Below, piece by piece: positions 24,031 to 32,481 of a stretch of DNA of 64,000 bases. This stretch comes from Butyrivibrio proteoclasticus B316 (GTDB lineage Bacteria; Bacillota; Clostridia; Lachnospirales; Lachnospiraceae), in assembly GCF_000145035.1 (NCBI RefSeq), contig NC_014389.1, positions 62,001-126,000 of the forward strand, written 5' to 3'. The translations under genes and the position numbers were made by a program. Within the stretch, counting starts at the first letter, position 1. Every line of letters begins with the position of its first letter. The notes under the pieces were generated by a model. That model ran no database searches, had not been told where the DNA came from, and was given only the letters and a program-made list of their open reading frames with translations.

Positions 24031-24219
24031 TCAATAGATTGCAACCATACTGCCATCAGCAGCTTCTTTTTCAAGCTTCTTCCACTGCTTTTCAGCCTTA
24101 TCTTCATCCTCGTAGTAATCGATAACGGATACTTTCAGATCCTTCATCTCTTTTGGCACGTAGATTGCCTGAAGCTCTGCATCACTATTGATAATCACTT
24201 TAATTTTCTTATTTGCCAT
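24031..24219 (-). CDS. Small hypothetical protein
   Basis: 62 residues, MANKKIKVIINSDAEL, charged and helical at its C-terminus. RBS GGAGAATAAC. Confidence 0.6.
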   Translation of the reverse strand: MANKKIKVIINSDAELQAIYVPKEMKDLKVSVIDYYEDEDKAEKQWKKLEKEAADGSMVAIY

Positions 24220-24256
24220 GTTATTCTCCTATACTTATTCTTTAAATTAGGCTTTA

Positions 24257-24763
24257 TTAGCTATTGTAGATCTCTTCATTATGCTTGATTCCAAGCTTAT
24301 CCATTAAATCTACCAGGGCATCGTGATATCCCTCATAGTACCCTTTTCCATAGGCATCACTTGTAATAGATTCAATATTGTTTTCTTCGTTATCTGCAAT
24401 TAAATTCTTTACAGTCCATTCTGTCATGTTGTATGGAGTAAAGTTCTCAACAAGATCATCATCTGCGATATGCTGATCCAGCTCTTCATCAGAATAAGTA
24501 AACAGAACTATAACAGCATTTACTGCGCTAGTATAAACTGATTCATCCTCATTAAATTCATCATCTACCCAGCATACGAGTTCTCCAAATATGTTGTTTT
24601 TCTCACCTACTTTTGCCTTGAATGTGACATAGATACCATCATCTAAAAGGACAATATTCTTCTTTCTGCTGTTATTTTTAGCTTCATCGAAGGAATCAAC
24701 TACAAATCCGCCAAATCCCTCTTTTTTAAGCATTTCCATAAGTCTGTTTTTCATTTCGCTCAT
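24257..24763 (-). CDS. Hypothetical acidic protein
   Basis: 168 residues with a very acidic middle (WVDDEFNEDESVYTS) and a C-terminal helical YGKGYYEGYHDALVDLMDKL segment. RBS GGAGAATAAT. Unknown. Confidence 0.6.
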   Translation of the reverse strand: MSEMKNRLMEMLKKEGFGGFVVDSFDEAKNNSRKKNIVLLDDGIYVTFKAKVGEKNNIFGELVCWVDDEFNEDESVYTSAVNAVIVLFTYSDEELDQHIADDDLVENFTPYNMTEWTVKNLIADNEENNIESITSDAYGKGYYEGYHDALVDLMDKLGIKHNEEIYNS

Positions 24764-24782
24764 ATTATTCTCCGTTCTTTTT

Positions 24783-25475
24783 CTATGCTATCCATGCTTC
24801 CGGTGGAAGGTAATTTGCATACCTGTCAAATTCCTCGTCATTTCGGATTCCAAGGATAGGATTATGCTCGATCTTTTCATAAAGCTCTTCAATATGTTTT
24901 ACTGTCTGGATATGTCCCGTGTTTTCATCACGAAGTATATCCAGGGCAGCTTTTAAGTTATCATATCTGTTCTGCAGTCCGATAAAGCTCATGGCAATGT
25001 TAAATGACAGGCCTGCGTATAATACAATATTTTCCTTGGTCATTCTCAAAAGCTTCTTTCCGGCTTCTTCCTCTGCAATATCCTTAAATTCGATTCCAAA
25101 ATAATCCTGTTCGAAGCTATCCCAGCCAAGATAATCATCGTCAGCTTTTATAGCTACAAAGAAATTATTAAAGATAGCCTCGAAGTCTTCATCAAGCCAG
25201 TGTTCGTTTAGATCTTCAAGCATCTTGTCGCACTCTGCACAAAGGTTTGTAAACTCCATCCTGAACTCAGAAGCTTCATCCTCATTGCCGTCAAGGGCAT
25301 TTACAAGGCTGTCTTCATCACCGTCCACATACCATCTGACATTCTCGCACTCTTCCTGAATCTCATATAAAGTATTCTTTATATGATCAAGATTCATATG
25401 CTTTGCAATAGGCTTTTTATAGCGCATATTTCTGGCTTTTAGCCTTTTTGTTTCTTCAAAGTCTGTTATATTCAT
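24783..25475 (-). CDS. Hypothetical acidic protein
   Basis: 230 residues, helical, D/E-rich. No motif found. Sits in the middle of the five-gene unit starting at 25727. Confidence 0.6.
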   Translation of the reverse strand: MNITDFEETKRLKARNMRYKKPIAKHMNLDHIKNTLYEIQEECENVRWYVDGDEDSLVNALDGNEDEASEFRMEFTNLCAECDKMLEDLNEHWLDEDFEAIFNNFFVAIKADDDYLGWDSFEQDYFGIEFKDIAEEEAGKKLLRMTKENIVLYAGLSFNIAMSFIGLQNRYDNLKAALDILRDENTGHIQTVKHIEELYEKIEHNPILGIRNDEEFDRYANYLPPEAWIA

Positions 25476-25505
25476 AATTTATTTATTCTCCTTGTATCTG
25501 GGCGA

Positions 25506-25727
25506 TTATATCTCAATTACAAAGCCGTCATGACAGAAGCCATACTCATCTGACAAGTAGTTCTCTACGCTGTCAAGCAGTGACTGGTACTGCCAGGTTC
25601 CTGGTTTAGCATTCTTATAGTCAGGATCCTCTGCAATTTCTGCAGGAAGGTCTACTTCGCTGGGGAGGTCTATTCCTGCCTCGATATCTTCATCATCTAC
25701 TTCCCACTTGATATTAACTGCTTTCAT
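25506..25727 (-). CDS. Small acidic protein, paralogue of 28586-28759
   Basis: 73 residues. MKAVNIKWEVDDEDIEAG, DLPAEI and LSDEYGFC match MKITHIIWDLEEGDSD, DVPDTL and SDEYGYC in the gene at 28586-28759, showing duplication inside this element. No known family. Confidence 0.6.
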   Translation of the reverse strand: MKAVNIKWEVDDEDIEAGIDLPSEVDLPAEIAEDPDYKNAKPGTWQYQSLLDSVENYLSDEYGFCHDGFVIEI

Positions 25728-25746
25728 GTTATTCTCCTTTCTTTAT

Positions 25747-25777
25747 CAAACATTAAATGATATTCATGGTTAGTATG
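25747..25777 (-). promoter_or_regulatory. Shared leader module promoter
   Basis: CATACT (-10, 25777-25772), box AATGTTTG (25754-25747), then ATAAAGAAAGGAGAATAAC. Confidence 0.6.
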
Positions 25778-25852
25778 GATTTTGATAAATTAAATAAATA
25801 TTAAGTACTGATTACATCTAATAGAACTGTTATTTTGTAATCTTTTGCAAGC

Positions 25853-25880
25853 AAAAAAGGAGCAGAATATTCTGCTCCTT
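25853..25880 (-). terminator. Hairpin terminator
   Basis: Perfect arms AAGGAGCAGAAT and ATTCTGCTCCTT, then TTTTGC. About 75 nt of AT-rich DNA separate it from the next -10. Confidence 0.8.
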
Positions 25881-25904
25881 CTATTTAAAAATTGATATTC
25901 AGTT

Positions 25905-26381
25905 TTATCTTCCGCAAGGGAATCTTTTGATGTAATCATTGATATTAGTCAGATCATCAGGATCAAATGTATTTCCGTACTGAGCATGATATAAAGCTTC
26001 TTTAACAACGTTAGCCATCTCATCTTCGGATGGCATTTCGTTTTCGGCTTTGCATATATCAATATGTTCCTGGATTTCTTTTAATACCTTTGCATCTTCA
26101 AAATTATCATGCCCATCGAACTTATAGCGTTTCTTAAAAGCTGCGACATGCTCTTCTATAGTGATAATTACTTCGGGCTCTTCAACTGCAGCTTCATGAA
26201 GGCTAGAAAAATGTTCCTTTTCATATCCAATATCTTCAAGTTCTTCCGAAGTGATCCCCATGCCTCTTATAAGGTCATGTGTCATCTGCTCACTATGTTC
26301 TATAGCCCATTCAATTGCTGCAATGCATAAGTCTATAGCTCTGTCATTCGTTATCTGTTCTCCTATGGTCTTGATCGCCAT
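25905..26381 (-). CDS. Hypothetical protein
   Basis: 158 residues from MAIKTIGEQITNDR (RBS GGAGGATTTAAAA). Helical and acidic. Second gene of its unit. Confidence 0.6.
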   Translation of the reverse strand: MAIKTIGEQITNDRAIDLCIAAIEWAIEHSEQMTHDLIRGMGITSEELEDIGYEKEHFSSLHEAAVEEPEVIITIEEHVAAFKKRYKFDGHDNFEDAKVLKEIQEHIDICKAENEMPSEDEMANVVKEALYHAQYGNTFDPDDLTNINDYIKRFPCGR

Positions 26382-26449
26382 TTTTAAATCCTCCAATTTG
26401 TATTAGTCTATTTCGTTGTTCTGATAATCATTTTCATTAAGCGTTCATA

Positions 26450-26671
26450 TCAGCCCTCCAAGTCTTTATATGAGATTTCCATGGCAAATGGATAATCGTG
26501 TATGTTGGCGGCCTCGAATTTTACACCTATGTTTTTCTGAGGGTCCATGCCGACCTCGCGATCATACTTGCGAGCAAATCTATTAGCCTGCTCTTGTGTC
26601 GTAATTCTAGTGTCGTTCACAATTACCACTTCTTCATACATCTGAATCATTCTTACAGCGAATTTTCCCAT
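26450..26671 (-). CDS. Small hypothetical protein
   Basis: 73 residues, MGKFAVRMIQMYEEVVIV; contains ITTQEQANRFARKYDRE. First gene after the leader module. Function unknown. Confidence 0.6.
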   Translation of the reverse strand: MGKFAVRMIQMYEEVVIVNDTRITTQEQANRFARKYDREVGMDPQKNIGVKFEAANIHDYPFAMEISYKDLEG

Positions 26672-26692
26672 TTCTTATTCTCCTTTCTTTAA

Positions 26693-26724
26693 CTGTCATT
26701 TGGTTATTGTATTTATAAAATATG
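26693..26724 (-). promoter_or_regulatory. Shared leader module promoter
   Basis: CATATT (-10, 26724-26719), box AATGACAG (26700-26693), then TTAAAGAAAGGAGAATAAG. Confidence 0.6.
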
Positions 26725-26735
26725 GGAAACATTGA

Positions 26736-26776
26736 ATATAATAAAAAGCCCTGCCAGCACAATACGCTGACAGAGC
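26736..26776 (-). terminator. Hairpin terminator
   Basis: Arms GCTCTGTCAGC and GCTGGCAGGGC, then TTTTTATTATATT. Confidence 0.75.
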
Positions 26777-26793
26777 TATTTGTTCAATAAAAA

Positions 26794-27204
26794 TTAGATA
26801 TCTTCTGGTTTATAGGTATATGTTACACTGCCGTTAACTTCATTATCTGCAGTGATAACAGCGTTTCTGAACCAAAGCTTGTCACAGACTTTTCCAAACC
26901 ACTTTGTTATCTCATGAGGATCTTCATGAGCACGCAGAACCCCAAAAATAGATACAGTATAGGCAGCCATGCAGGATTTATCGGGATTTTCCACACAGAT
27001 TTCTGTAGTGTTCCTTCAGAGCCTAGAGGCAAAAATCTCTCCGGACGCTCACTTGCTTCATTCCAAAGCTCTGAAGAACTATCGAACAGTACTTCCTTGC
27101 CAATAAGCTCATCAAAATCAGAGGGCTGCCTGTAATATCTTTCAAGTCATCATTCGTAATCTGCCTACACGAATGTTCCCAGCTACATGCGTCCAATCAC
27201 TCAT
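26794..27204 (-). pseudogene. Frameshifted hypothetical gene of a common mobile-element family
   Basis: An ATG with a good RBS begins MSDWTHVAGNIRVGRL, then the frame breaks. Successive pieces in other frames read NDDLKDITGS, SDFDELIGKEVLFDSSSEL, LPLGSEGTLQKS and finally ENPDKSCMAAYTVSIFGVLR to a normal end. At least three indels are needed to join them. The overall pattern matches a small protein often seen on gut phages and plasmids (from memory). Confidence 0.6.
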
Positions 27205-27604
27205 TATTTTCTCCTTTTAAAACATTGATTTTATTTTGAATAATATCATTTACATCATCTAGTTCAATCAAATCAACTCTCTTTTCATCACAATTATCAC
27301 AAAAAATCCTTTTATAGTAAAAAGATTTTTCCTTCATCTCTGACTTCAACTCGGCAAGCATAGTCACCATATCAGCCTTTAATCTTGCGTTATAGTCAGC
27401 TTGCATCATGGTAATGTATGCTCTAAGCTGTTCATTGTCGTTAACTAGCTTATTGTTGATTTTTACCTGTTCTTCATATTCGTCTTTTGGGATTGTTTCT
27501 ACTTCATCCTCATAATATGGACAACTATCTTTTCCAAAACAAAAGGCATCCTTAATATTATCTTTGGCTTTACACTTATCCATAACTCTATACTTGCAAC
27601 TCAT
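27197..27604 (-). CDS. Coiled-coil protein with cysteine pairs
   Basis: 135 residues with cysteines near the N-terminus (CKAKDNIKDAFCFGKDSC), a central helical region and a late CDNC pair. Probably zinc-binding. Its last bases provide the RBS for the pseudogene downstream. Confidence 0.6.
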   Translation of the reverse strand: MSCKYRVMDKCKAKDNIKDAFCFGKDSCPYYEDEVETIPKDEYEEQVKINNKLVNDNEQLRAYITMMQADYNARLKADMVTMLAELKSEMKEKSFYYKRIFCDNCDEKRVDLIELDDVNDIIQNKINVLKGENNE

Positions 27605-27619
27605 AATTATCTCCTTATC

Positions 27620-27808
27620 TTATTCTTCTGCCTTCTTATACATCTGGCATTTGCCTGTTTTTCTAAGTGCATTATCCTGTACATCATGATAACCACTATA
27701 CCAAAGACCCGTTGCTCTGCATTTTGGTTTGGTATCACAGTATTCACACAATGCACACGCTGTATATCTGCCAGCTTCCATATTATTGAAGTCTTTACCT
27801 CTCGCCAC
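27620..27808 (-). CDS. Small cysteine-rich protein (GTG start)
   Basis: 62 residues. Starts at GTG, with AAGGAGG 7 nt upstream; no ATG fits. Cysteines CALCEYCDTKPKC suggest zinc binding. The competing frame (27607-27921) overlaps the upstream gene and lacks an RBS. Confidence 0.6.
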   Translation of the reverse strand: MARGKDFNNMEAGRYTACALCEYCDTKPKCRATGLWYSGYHDVQDNALRKTGKCQMYKKAEE

Positions 27809-27820
27809 TTTTTATCCTCC

Positions 27821-28003
27821 TTAGCGTATGTCTTTATACGTTTTACTCTTTTCGATTGCATCCAGTCGCTTACGCATTTCCTTGAGTTCATCATCCTCGA
27901 AGGACTGCGTATCAAAATCAAGCACTTCTACATCGATGTTTTTGTTTCTTGTATAAACGCTTGTTACCATACCGCCTTCAACAACTACAATTACTTTTGT
28001 CAT
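27821..28003 (-). CDS. Small hypothetical protein
   Basis: 60 residues, MTKVIVVVEGGMVTSVY, with a beta-rich first half and a helical acidic second half. First gene of the unit. Confidence 0.6.
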   Translation of the reverse strand: MTKVIVVVEGGMVTSVYTRNKNIDVEVLDFDTQSFEDDELKEMRKRLDAIEKSKTYKDIR

Positions 28004-28027
28004 CTTTTATTACTTTCCTTTCCTTAT

Positions 28028-28059
28028 CTGACATAAATTACAAATACTCTGATATTATG
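28028..28059 (-). promoter_or_regulatory. Shared leader module promoter
   Basis: CATAAT (-10, 28059-28054), box TATGTCAG (28035-28028), then ATAAGGAAAGGA. Confidence 0.6.
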
Positions 28060-28086
28060 ACATTCACTAATCAAAATAATTCCAGG

Positions 28087-28120
28087 TAAAATAAAAGCGC
28101 CTCCGGAATCCGGAAGCGCC
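28087..28120 (-). terminator. Hairpin terminator
   Basis: Perfect arms GGCGCTTCCGG and CCGGAGGCGC plus TTTTATTTT. Identical hairpin at 31591-31614. Confidence 0.85.
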
Positions 28121-28191
28121 TATAATTATAAATATCGTGCGAAAAAACCCTTATTACAAAAGGCGAAACCTTAGTTTTATTGGAATAACTG

Positions 28192-28352
28192 TCATTTCTT
28201 TTTGCAAGTATAAACATTGCAACCTTCTTTCTCATCATATACGATTTCTCCTTTGTAAAAACAAAACTCGCATACTCTTGGGCATTTACCATGCTTTTGA
28301 TTCTTCTCTTAATTCTTCAATCCTTTGAAACTCTTTTTTTGCTTAATGCCAT
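28192..28352 (-). pseudogene. Frameshifted small cysteine-rich gene
   Basis: The ATG frame MALSKK breaks at a run of seven A. Removing one A continues EFQRIEELREESKA, and a second shift leads to GKCPRVCEFCFYKGEIVYDE and a normal stop. The restored product would carry a CxxxCxxC zinc site. Confidence 0.45.
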
Positions 28353-28382
28353 GTATTTTCCTTTCAAAATAAAAGATTCGTT

Positions 28383-28553
28383 TTATTCAGTAGTTACATT
28401 GACCACTTTTAGATTACTTAACATATATCTAATATCATTTTCTGTTTCTTCTAAAGCAATTTCTTTTGCTTTATCTTCATTGCTAGTATTTACAAGTTTT
28501 ACAAAAGAGTATCCGCATATACCTGTATCTACCGTCACATAAAAATCACTCAT
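28383..28553 (-). CDS. 56-residue small protein
   Basis: MSDFYVTVDTGICGYSF with GGAGAATAAAAC upstream, in the same operon style as its neighbours. Central acidic helix. No family recognised. Confidence 0.55.
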   Translation of the reverse strand: MSDFYVTVDTGICGYSFVKLVNTSNEDKAKEIALEETENDIRYMLSNLKVVNVTTE

Positions 28554-28585
28554 GTTTTATTCTCCTTTCCAATAAAAATTAGGTT

Positions 28586-28759
28586 TTATCCTATATCGCA
28601 ACTACAGATGCAATATCCATATTCATCCGAAGCCCAATCTAATATTTCATCTGTAGTACAGCCCTTCTTTAGGAGTGTATCGGGAACATCAATCTCTTTT
28701 GGAAGTGCGTAATCACTATCCCCTTCTTCTAAATCCCAAATAATATGTGTTATCTTCAT
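28586..28759 (-). CDS. 57-residue small acidic protein, paralogue of 25506-25727
   Basis: MKITHIIWDLEEGDSD with an RBS GGAGAACTGAATT; ends in a cysteine-rich CICSCDIG. Shares three segments with the gene at 25506-25727. Confidence 0.6.
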   Translation of the reverse strand: MKITHIIWDLEEGDSDYALPKEIDVPDTLLKKGCTTDEILDWASDEYGYCICSCDIG

Positions 28760-28792
28760 AATTCAGTTCTCCTTTCCAATAAAAACTAGATT

Positions 28793-29083
28793 TTATAATG
28801 TTTCAAAATCTCTATATTCATTAATTCTTACAAGCTCATCATACAATGAACCGTCTGTAACATAGGTGTCTTCTGTATCATCAACGGCCTCTCCATCCTG
28901 TAATGTTACGATATGTACCATATTTGATTCGTCCTCTTCAGGTTCAAATTCGCCATCTTTCCATATATGCAATTCAAGGTCATTGTTAGTTCCAAATTCT
29001 GTTACAACTAATTCCTTGTCTGCAAGTAAAGCATCAGCAGCATTAATTATTTCCTCGAAAGTAGGTCTTACTAATTTATTCAT
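28793..29083 (-). CDS. Hypothetical acidic protein
   Basis: 96 residues, highly acidic (EPEEDESN, DDTEDTYVTD). RBS AAAGGAGAAG. Unknown function. Confidence 0.6.
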   Translation of the reverse strand: MNKLVRPTFEEIINAADALLADKELVVTEFGTNNDLELHIWKDGEFEPEEDESNMVHIVTLQDGEAVDDTEDTYVTDGSLYDELVRINEYRDFETL

Positions 29084-29150
29084 CTCTTTCTTCTCCTTTT
29101 ATATCCAACGAAAACATAGGTTTATTCTCCCTTCATTTCTCACATATTCT

Positions 29151-29495
29151 TCAGCGCTTGATATAGTTATCCAAGTTACATGGTATGGTTATCCAAGTAC
29201 CTTCTACAAACTTATATGGAACAGGTTTGACGGAATCGATAGCCTTATAGATGTCATTCCATGTTGTCTTTTTATTATCTTTTCTTACGAAAAACTGACG
29301 TCTGCACTGTTCGTAATTCTCTGGTTCTGTAAAAGTCAGTTTCCTAACCTCATCATAGGATACATGAACCCCATCCATATCTCCTAAAAGAGTCATGATT
29401 GCAGCCCATCTTTCTTGTAATAACTGTTCAATGTCCGCATCAAATCTACTGTCTGTAATCTGCTCAAAAACAAGTGTTTTCATTTTTCCTTCCAT
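29151..29495 (-). CDS. Hypothetical protein
   Basis: 114 residues; two starts are possible (MEGKMKTLVF), the first with AAAGGAAAATAAT. First gene of a four-gene unit plus one pseudogene. Confidence 0.55.
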   Translation of the reverse strand: MEGKMKTLVFEQITDSRFDADIEQLLQERWAAIMTLLGDMDGVHVSYDEVRKLTFTEPENYEQCRRQFFVRKDNKKTTWNDIYKAIDSVKPVPYKFVEGTWITIPCNLDNYIKR

Positions 29496-29514
29496 ATTAT
29501 TTTCCTTTCGTCAA

Positions 29515-29547
29515 CCATCATAAATTACACATATATGAATAATTATG
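29515..29547 (-). promoter_or_regulatory. Shared leader module promoter
   Basis: CATAAT (-10, 29547-29542), box TATGATGG (29522-29515), RBS GAAAGGA. An IS605 insertion now lies about 30 bp upstream of the -10. Confidence 0.5.
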
Positions 29548-29739
29548 GTATTTGCTAAATATAATAAATATCGCGCAAATTGACACTCCCATCAGCTAAA
29601 GCTAATGGGATTCTTGCTTCAAGGATCACGGTTATTATCACATCTATCTAAAGATAGCAGTTTTCTCATCGGTCTCCACAAGCGTAAGGCTATTGCCTAG
29701 TTCGGGTGTGCCCCACCCTACTACAAGTATATTTAAGGT

Positions 29740-30849
29740 TTAGGCCACTTGCTCAGCAAGTAGGCTTAGACCTTTTTCTTTTATGTTAATAGCAGCATTA
29801 ATATCTCTATCGTGATAAGTTCCACATTCAGGACAAATCCATTCTCTAACAGATAGATTCTTAACCTGGATATGTTTATATCCACAGATATTGCAAGTTT
29901 GACTACTTGCATAGAATCTAGGAACTCTAACAATTTCAGATCCATAGAATGCTGATTTATATTCAAGCATATCAAAGAATTTAGACCATGATACATCACT
30001 AATGTTTTTAGCTAATTTGTGATTATGAACCATTCCTTTTACATTCAAGTCTTCAATACAAATGATTTGGTTTTCTCTCAAAAGCTTTGTAGACTCTCTA
30101 TGTAAGAAATCATTTCTTTGATTAGTAATCTTCTCATGTATTCTAGCTACAATGATACGCTGTTTATTCCAGTTTTTAGAGAATTTAGTCATGTGAGACA
30201 GCTTACGCTGTTCTTTGACAAGTTTACGCATAGACTTATCAAGGTATTTAGGATTATCTACTGTATTACCATTGCTATCCGAATAGAATTCCTTAATACC
30301 CACATCAATACCAATGATACGTCCTGCATTTTCATATATTGGTTGTTCAACCTCTACATTAAGGACACAAAAATATTTACCACTAGAAACCTGTTCAATA
30401 GTGGCATTATTGATTTTGCCTGTTACAGGCATAGAGATTTTAGCTTTTACATAACCTAATTTAGGAAGTTTAATATACTTTCCAGCTACTGCGATATTAC
30501 CATTAATACACTGCGTCCTATAGCTTTTATTGTGGTTATGCTTAGATTTGAATTTAGGCATAGCTGCTCTCTTGGCAAAGAAGTTTTTATAGGCTCTGTC
30601 TAAATCTCTAAGAGATTGTTGCAGAGCTACAGAATCTACTTCTTTAAGCCAGACAAATTCTTCAGACTTCTTATAGCTAGAAAGCATCGCATTTGTCTCT
30701 TTATAGCCAATAGAATTACCTTTTTTGAATTCATTAGTACGCAAAGAAAGCCCTTGGTTGTAAATGAATCTACTACAACCAAAGGTCTTTTGAATTATAT
30801 GCTGCTGTTCTTTATTAGGATAGATCCTAAACTTAATTCCTTTGAGCAT
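29740..30849 (-). CDS. tnpB: TnpB RNA-guided nuclease, element 2
   Basis: 369 residues starting MLKGIKFRIYPNKEQ. RuvC residues visible: D in IIGIDVGIKEF, E in ICIEDLNVKGM, D in HDRDINAA; zinc finger CNICGYKHIQ...CPECG. Intact. Its start overlaps the end of the HTH gene, so the two are translated together. Confidence 0.9.
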   Translation of the reverse strand: MLKGIKFRIYPNKEQQHIIQKTFGCSRFIYNQGLSLRTNEFKKGNSIGYKETNAMLSSYKKSEEFVWLKEVDSVALQQSLRDLDRAYKNFFAKRAAMPKFKSKHNHNKSYRTQCINGNIAVAGKYIKLPKLGYVKAKISMPVTGKINNATIEQVSSGKYFCVLNVEVEQPIYENAGRIIGIDVGIKEFYSDSNGNTVDNPKYLDKSMRKLVKEQRKLSHMTKFSKNWNKQRIIVARIHEKITNQRNDFLHRESTKLLRENQIICIEDLNVKGMVHNHKLAKNISDVSWSKFFDMLEYKSAFYGSEIVRVPRFYASSQTCNICGYKHIQVKNLSVREWICPECGTYHDRDINAAINIKEKGLSLLAEQVA

Positions 30850-31018
30850 CTAATTGCTCCTCTAAATCCATTACTTTTTCTATTAGCCAAACAACATAAT
30901 CAGGAGTTTTACGAGTACCTTGTTCCCATGTTTGAACGGTTCGCACGTTCAAGTGAAACTTATTTGCAAATTTGCTTTGGGAAAGTCCTGTTTTTTGACG
31001 TAACTCTAAAATTGTCAT
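30833..31018 (-). CDS. HTH protein carried inside the IS605 element
   Basis: 61 residues from MTILELRQKTGLSQSKFANK, chosen for GAGGTAATGCTT upstream. A Cro-type helix-turn-helix (SQSKFANKFHLNVRTVQTWE) occupies most of it. It overlaps tnpB by 17 nt. A perfect palindrome covers its promoter (31041-31057), so it probably represses its own transcription and that of tnpB (inference). Confidence 0.75.
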   Translation of the reverse strand: MTILELRQKTGLSQSKFANKFHLNVRTVQTWEQGTRKTPDYVVWLIEKVMDLEEQLDAQRN

Positions 31019-31040
31019 AAGCATTACCTCTAAAGCCATT

Positions 31041-31057
31041 ATACAACGTTGTTGTAT
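31041..31057 (-). promoter_or_regulatory. Palindromic operator of the IS-borne HTH gene
   Basis: ATACAAC-GTT-GTTGTAT, perfect 7-bp arms, 23 nt upstream of the HTH start, lying between tnpA and the HTH gene. Confidence 0.6.
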
Positions 31058-31061
31058 ATTA

Positions 31062-31478
31062 TCAAGTATTTTTACCCTGATTTTTGATGTAATGTTTCAG
31101 AGTATCGCTGCTAACTTCTCCAATAGAACTTATGAAGTATCCATCAGACCAGAAAGTTCTTTCGTTCCAAAAACATTTGCTTAGATAAGGAGTATATTCC
31201 TTCCAGATATGGTAGGTTGTGTATGACTTCAGAGTTCTTACAAAATCCGACAAGTTTATATTAGGAGTAGTTTCTATCATTAAATGTAAATGATCTTTAT
31301 CAGCTTCCATGTGGTGAATATGTACATTGTGAGAGTTTGCTATATGAATAGCAAGAGTTTTTATATCGGAGGATATATTGTTAGCAGATAGCAATTTTCT
31401 TCTATTTTTACAAACTAAGATTAAATGATATCTTAAGAGAAACTTATGTCTATGTCCATGATTATAGTCTTTATTCAT
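31062..31478 (-). CDS. tnpA: TnpA Y1 (HUH) transposase, element 2
   Basis: 138 residues from MNKDYNHGHRHKF; an upstream ATG at 31541 lies in the left end. The HUH pair is visible in DHLHLMIET; the likely catalytic tyrosine is in the DGYFISSIG segment. Typical length for IS200-type TnpA. Confidence 0.85.
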   Translation of the reverse strand: MNKDYNHGHRHKFLLRYHLILVCKNRRKLLSANNISSDIKTLAIHIANSHNVHIHHMEADKDHLHLMIETTPNINLSDFVRTLKSYTTYHIWKEYTPYLSKCFWNERTFWSDGYFISSIGEVSSDTLKHYIKNQGKNT

Positions 31479-31585
31479 GAATCCTATTATACAAGAACAG
31501 CCCCGCTTAGGCGAGGCTGAGTGAAGTCTATCGGCTTTCATCCCATAAGCTAAAGCTTGATGGGTTTTCAGCCGTGAGAGTTATA

Positions 31586-31614
31586 TAAAAGCGCCTCCGG
31601 AATCCGGAAGCGCC
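31586..31614 (-). terminator. Hairpin terminator, duplicate of 28096-28120
   Basis: Same GGCGCTTCCGG/CCGGAGGCGC hairpin; its T-tract is now cut short (TTTTATATAA) by the IS605 insertion. Confidence 0.75.
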
Positions 31615-31622
31615 TATGATTA

Positions 31623-31967
31623 TTACAAGTTATTTTCGATATATTCTTTTAAGTTCCTGGCTTCTGCGCAGTCCGGAAGATCTGCTATAAGGTAGAAGAG
31701 TTTATTTGAAAGGTCTTTTTTGATCTTATCAATTTCTGCCTTGAGCTTTGTTTTTTCATTTATAGCATCACTTATGGCCTGGTCTCTTGAAGCATACCCT
31801 TCAAGCTCATCGAGTTCTTTTTCGATCTTTTCCATCTTGTTGTAGTACCTGTCATATCCAGTGTCGTTATAACATGCTTTGGCTTCTGTGTAAGCATCTT
31901 TTAACTTCTTTGTTTCACTTTCTATGACCTTCTTTTTATAGTTTTCGATCTTTTCTATCGCGTTCAT
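31623..31967 (-). CDS. Coiled-coil hypothetical protein
   Basis: 114 residues from MNAIEKIENYKKK (RBS AAGGAGAATAAC). Lysine/glutamate heptads through residues 5-95. Last gene of a four-gene unit. Confidence 0.6.
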   Translation of the reverse strand: MNAIEKIENYKKKVIESETKKLKDAYTEAKACYNDTGYDRYYNKMEKIEKELDELEGYASRDQAISDAINEKTKLKAEIDKIKKDLSNKLFYLIADLPDCAEARNLKEYIENNL

Positions 31968-31977
31968 GTTATTCTCC

Positions 31978-32481
31978 TTATCTTGCAGCAAGCTTTTGCG
32001 GAATAAATCCTTTTTCCATACAGATCTTATCGACCTCATCATCAGGAAGGATCCTGTTAACTTTAATCTCACCGCTTATAAGCCATGGATCACGCTGCTT
32101 TGAATTAGTCTTAAATCTGTAGTAGCCCTTTGGAATGGTCCGAAGACCATTTCGTTCGGTCACCGTAAGTTCGTCTCCTCTTATCTCACATTCACACCAC
32201 ACACTGTCAGGTCTTCTTGCAAGACTGCCATCAGGTTGTCTTGCTCCGATCCAATCTGTCCAGGGCACGTTTGTCGTGTGCCAGCCTGGTCGCAGGGATA
32301 ATTTTCCGCCACAGCCGGATGCCTTAACGTGAGTAGCATCAGCAAGAGGGCCACAAGAAGCCTTAAGCCATTTACCAAGGACTATCTCCTTATCTGATTC
32401 GACATATAAAGGATACAGCTTGTCACTTTTGATCCGGCAGAGTTTATATACCAGGAGATTCTCATTCTTTTTCGTAGACAA
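31978..32481 (-). CDS. Hypothetical protein (start uncertain, probably TTG)
   Basis: About 167 residues. TTG at 32481 has AGGAGG 6 nt upstream, overlapping the previous gene by 20 nt; a CTG nine codons later is an alternative. The conserved-looking middle has KASGCGGKLSLRPGWH followed by TDWIGARQPDG and VWCECEI. This pattern recurs in gut mobile elements as an unnamed family (from memory). Confidence 0.55.
   Translation of the reverse strand: MSTKKNENLLVYKLCRIKSDKLYPLYVESDKEIVLGKWLKASCGPLADATHVKASGCGGKLSLRPGWHTTNVPWTDWIGARQPDGSLARRPDSVWCECEIRGDELTVTERNGLRTIPKGYYRFKTNSKQRDPWLISGEIKVNRILPDDEVDKICMEKGFIPQKLAAR

Larger units (their letters stand above)
29580..31582 (-). mobile_element. IS200/IS605-family element 2 (tnpA, HTH gene, tnpB)
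   Basis: Read on the minus strand, the left end near 31582 has a hairpin with arms CCCATCAAGCTT and AAGCTTATGGG-like sequence. The right end near 29580 has arms ATCCCATTAGC and GCTGATGGGA followed by GTGTCAA. It was inserted between a hairpin terminator (31591-31614) and the promoter at 29547. Boundaries approximate to about 5 bp. Confidence 0.8.
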
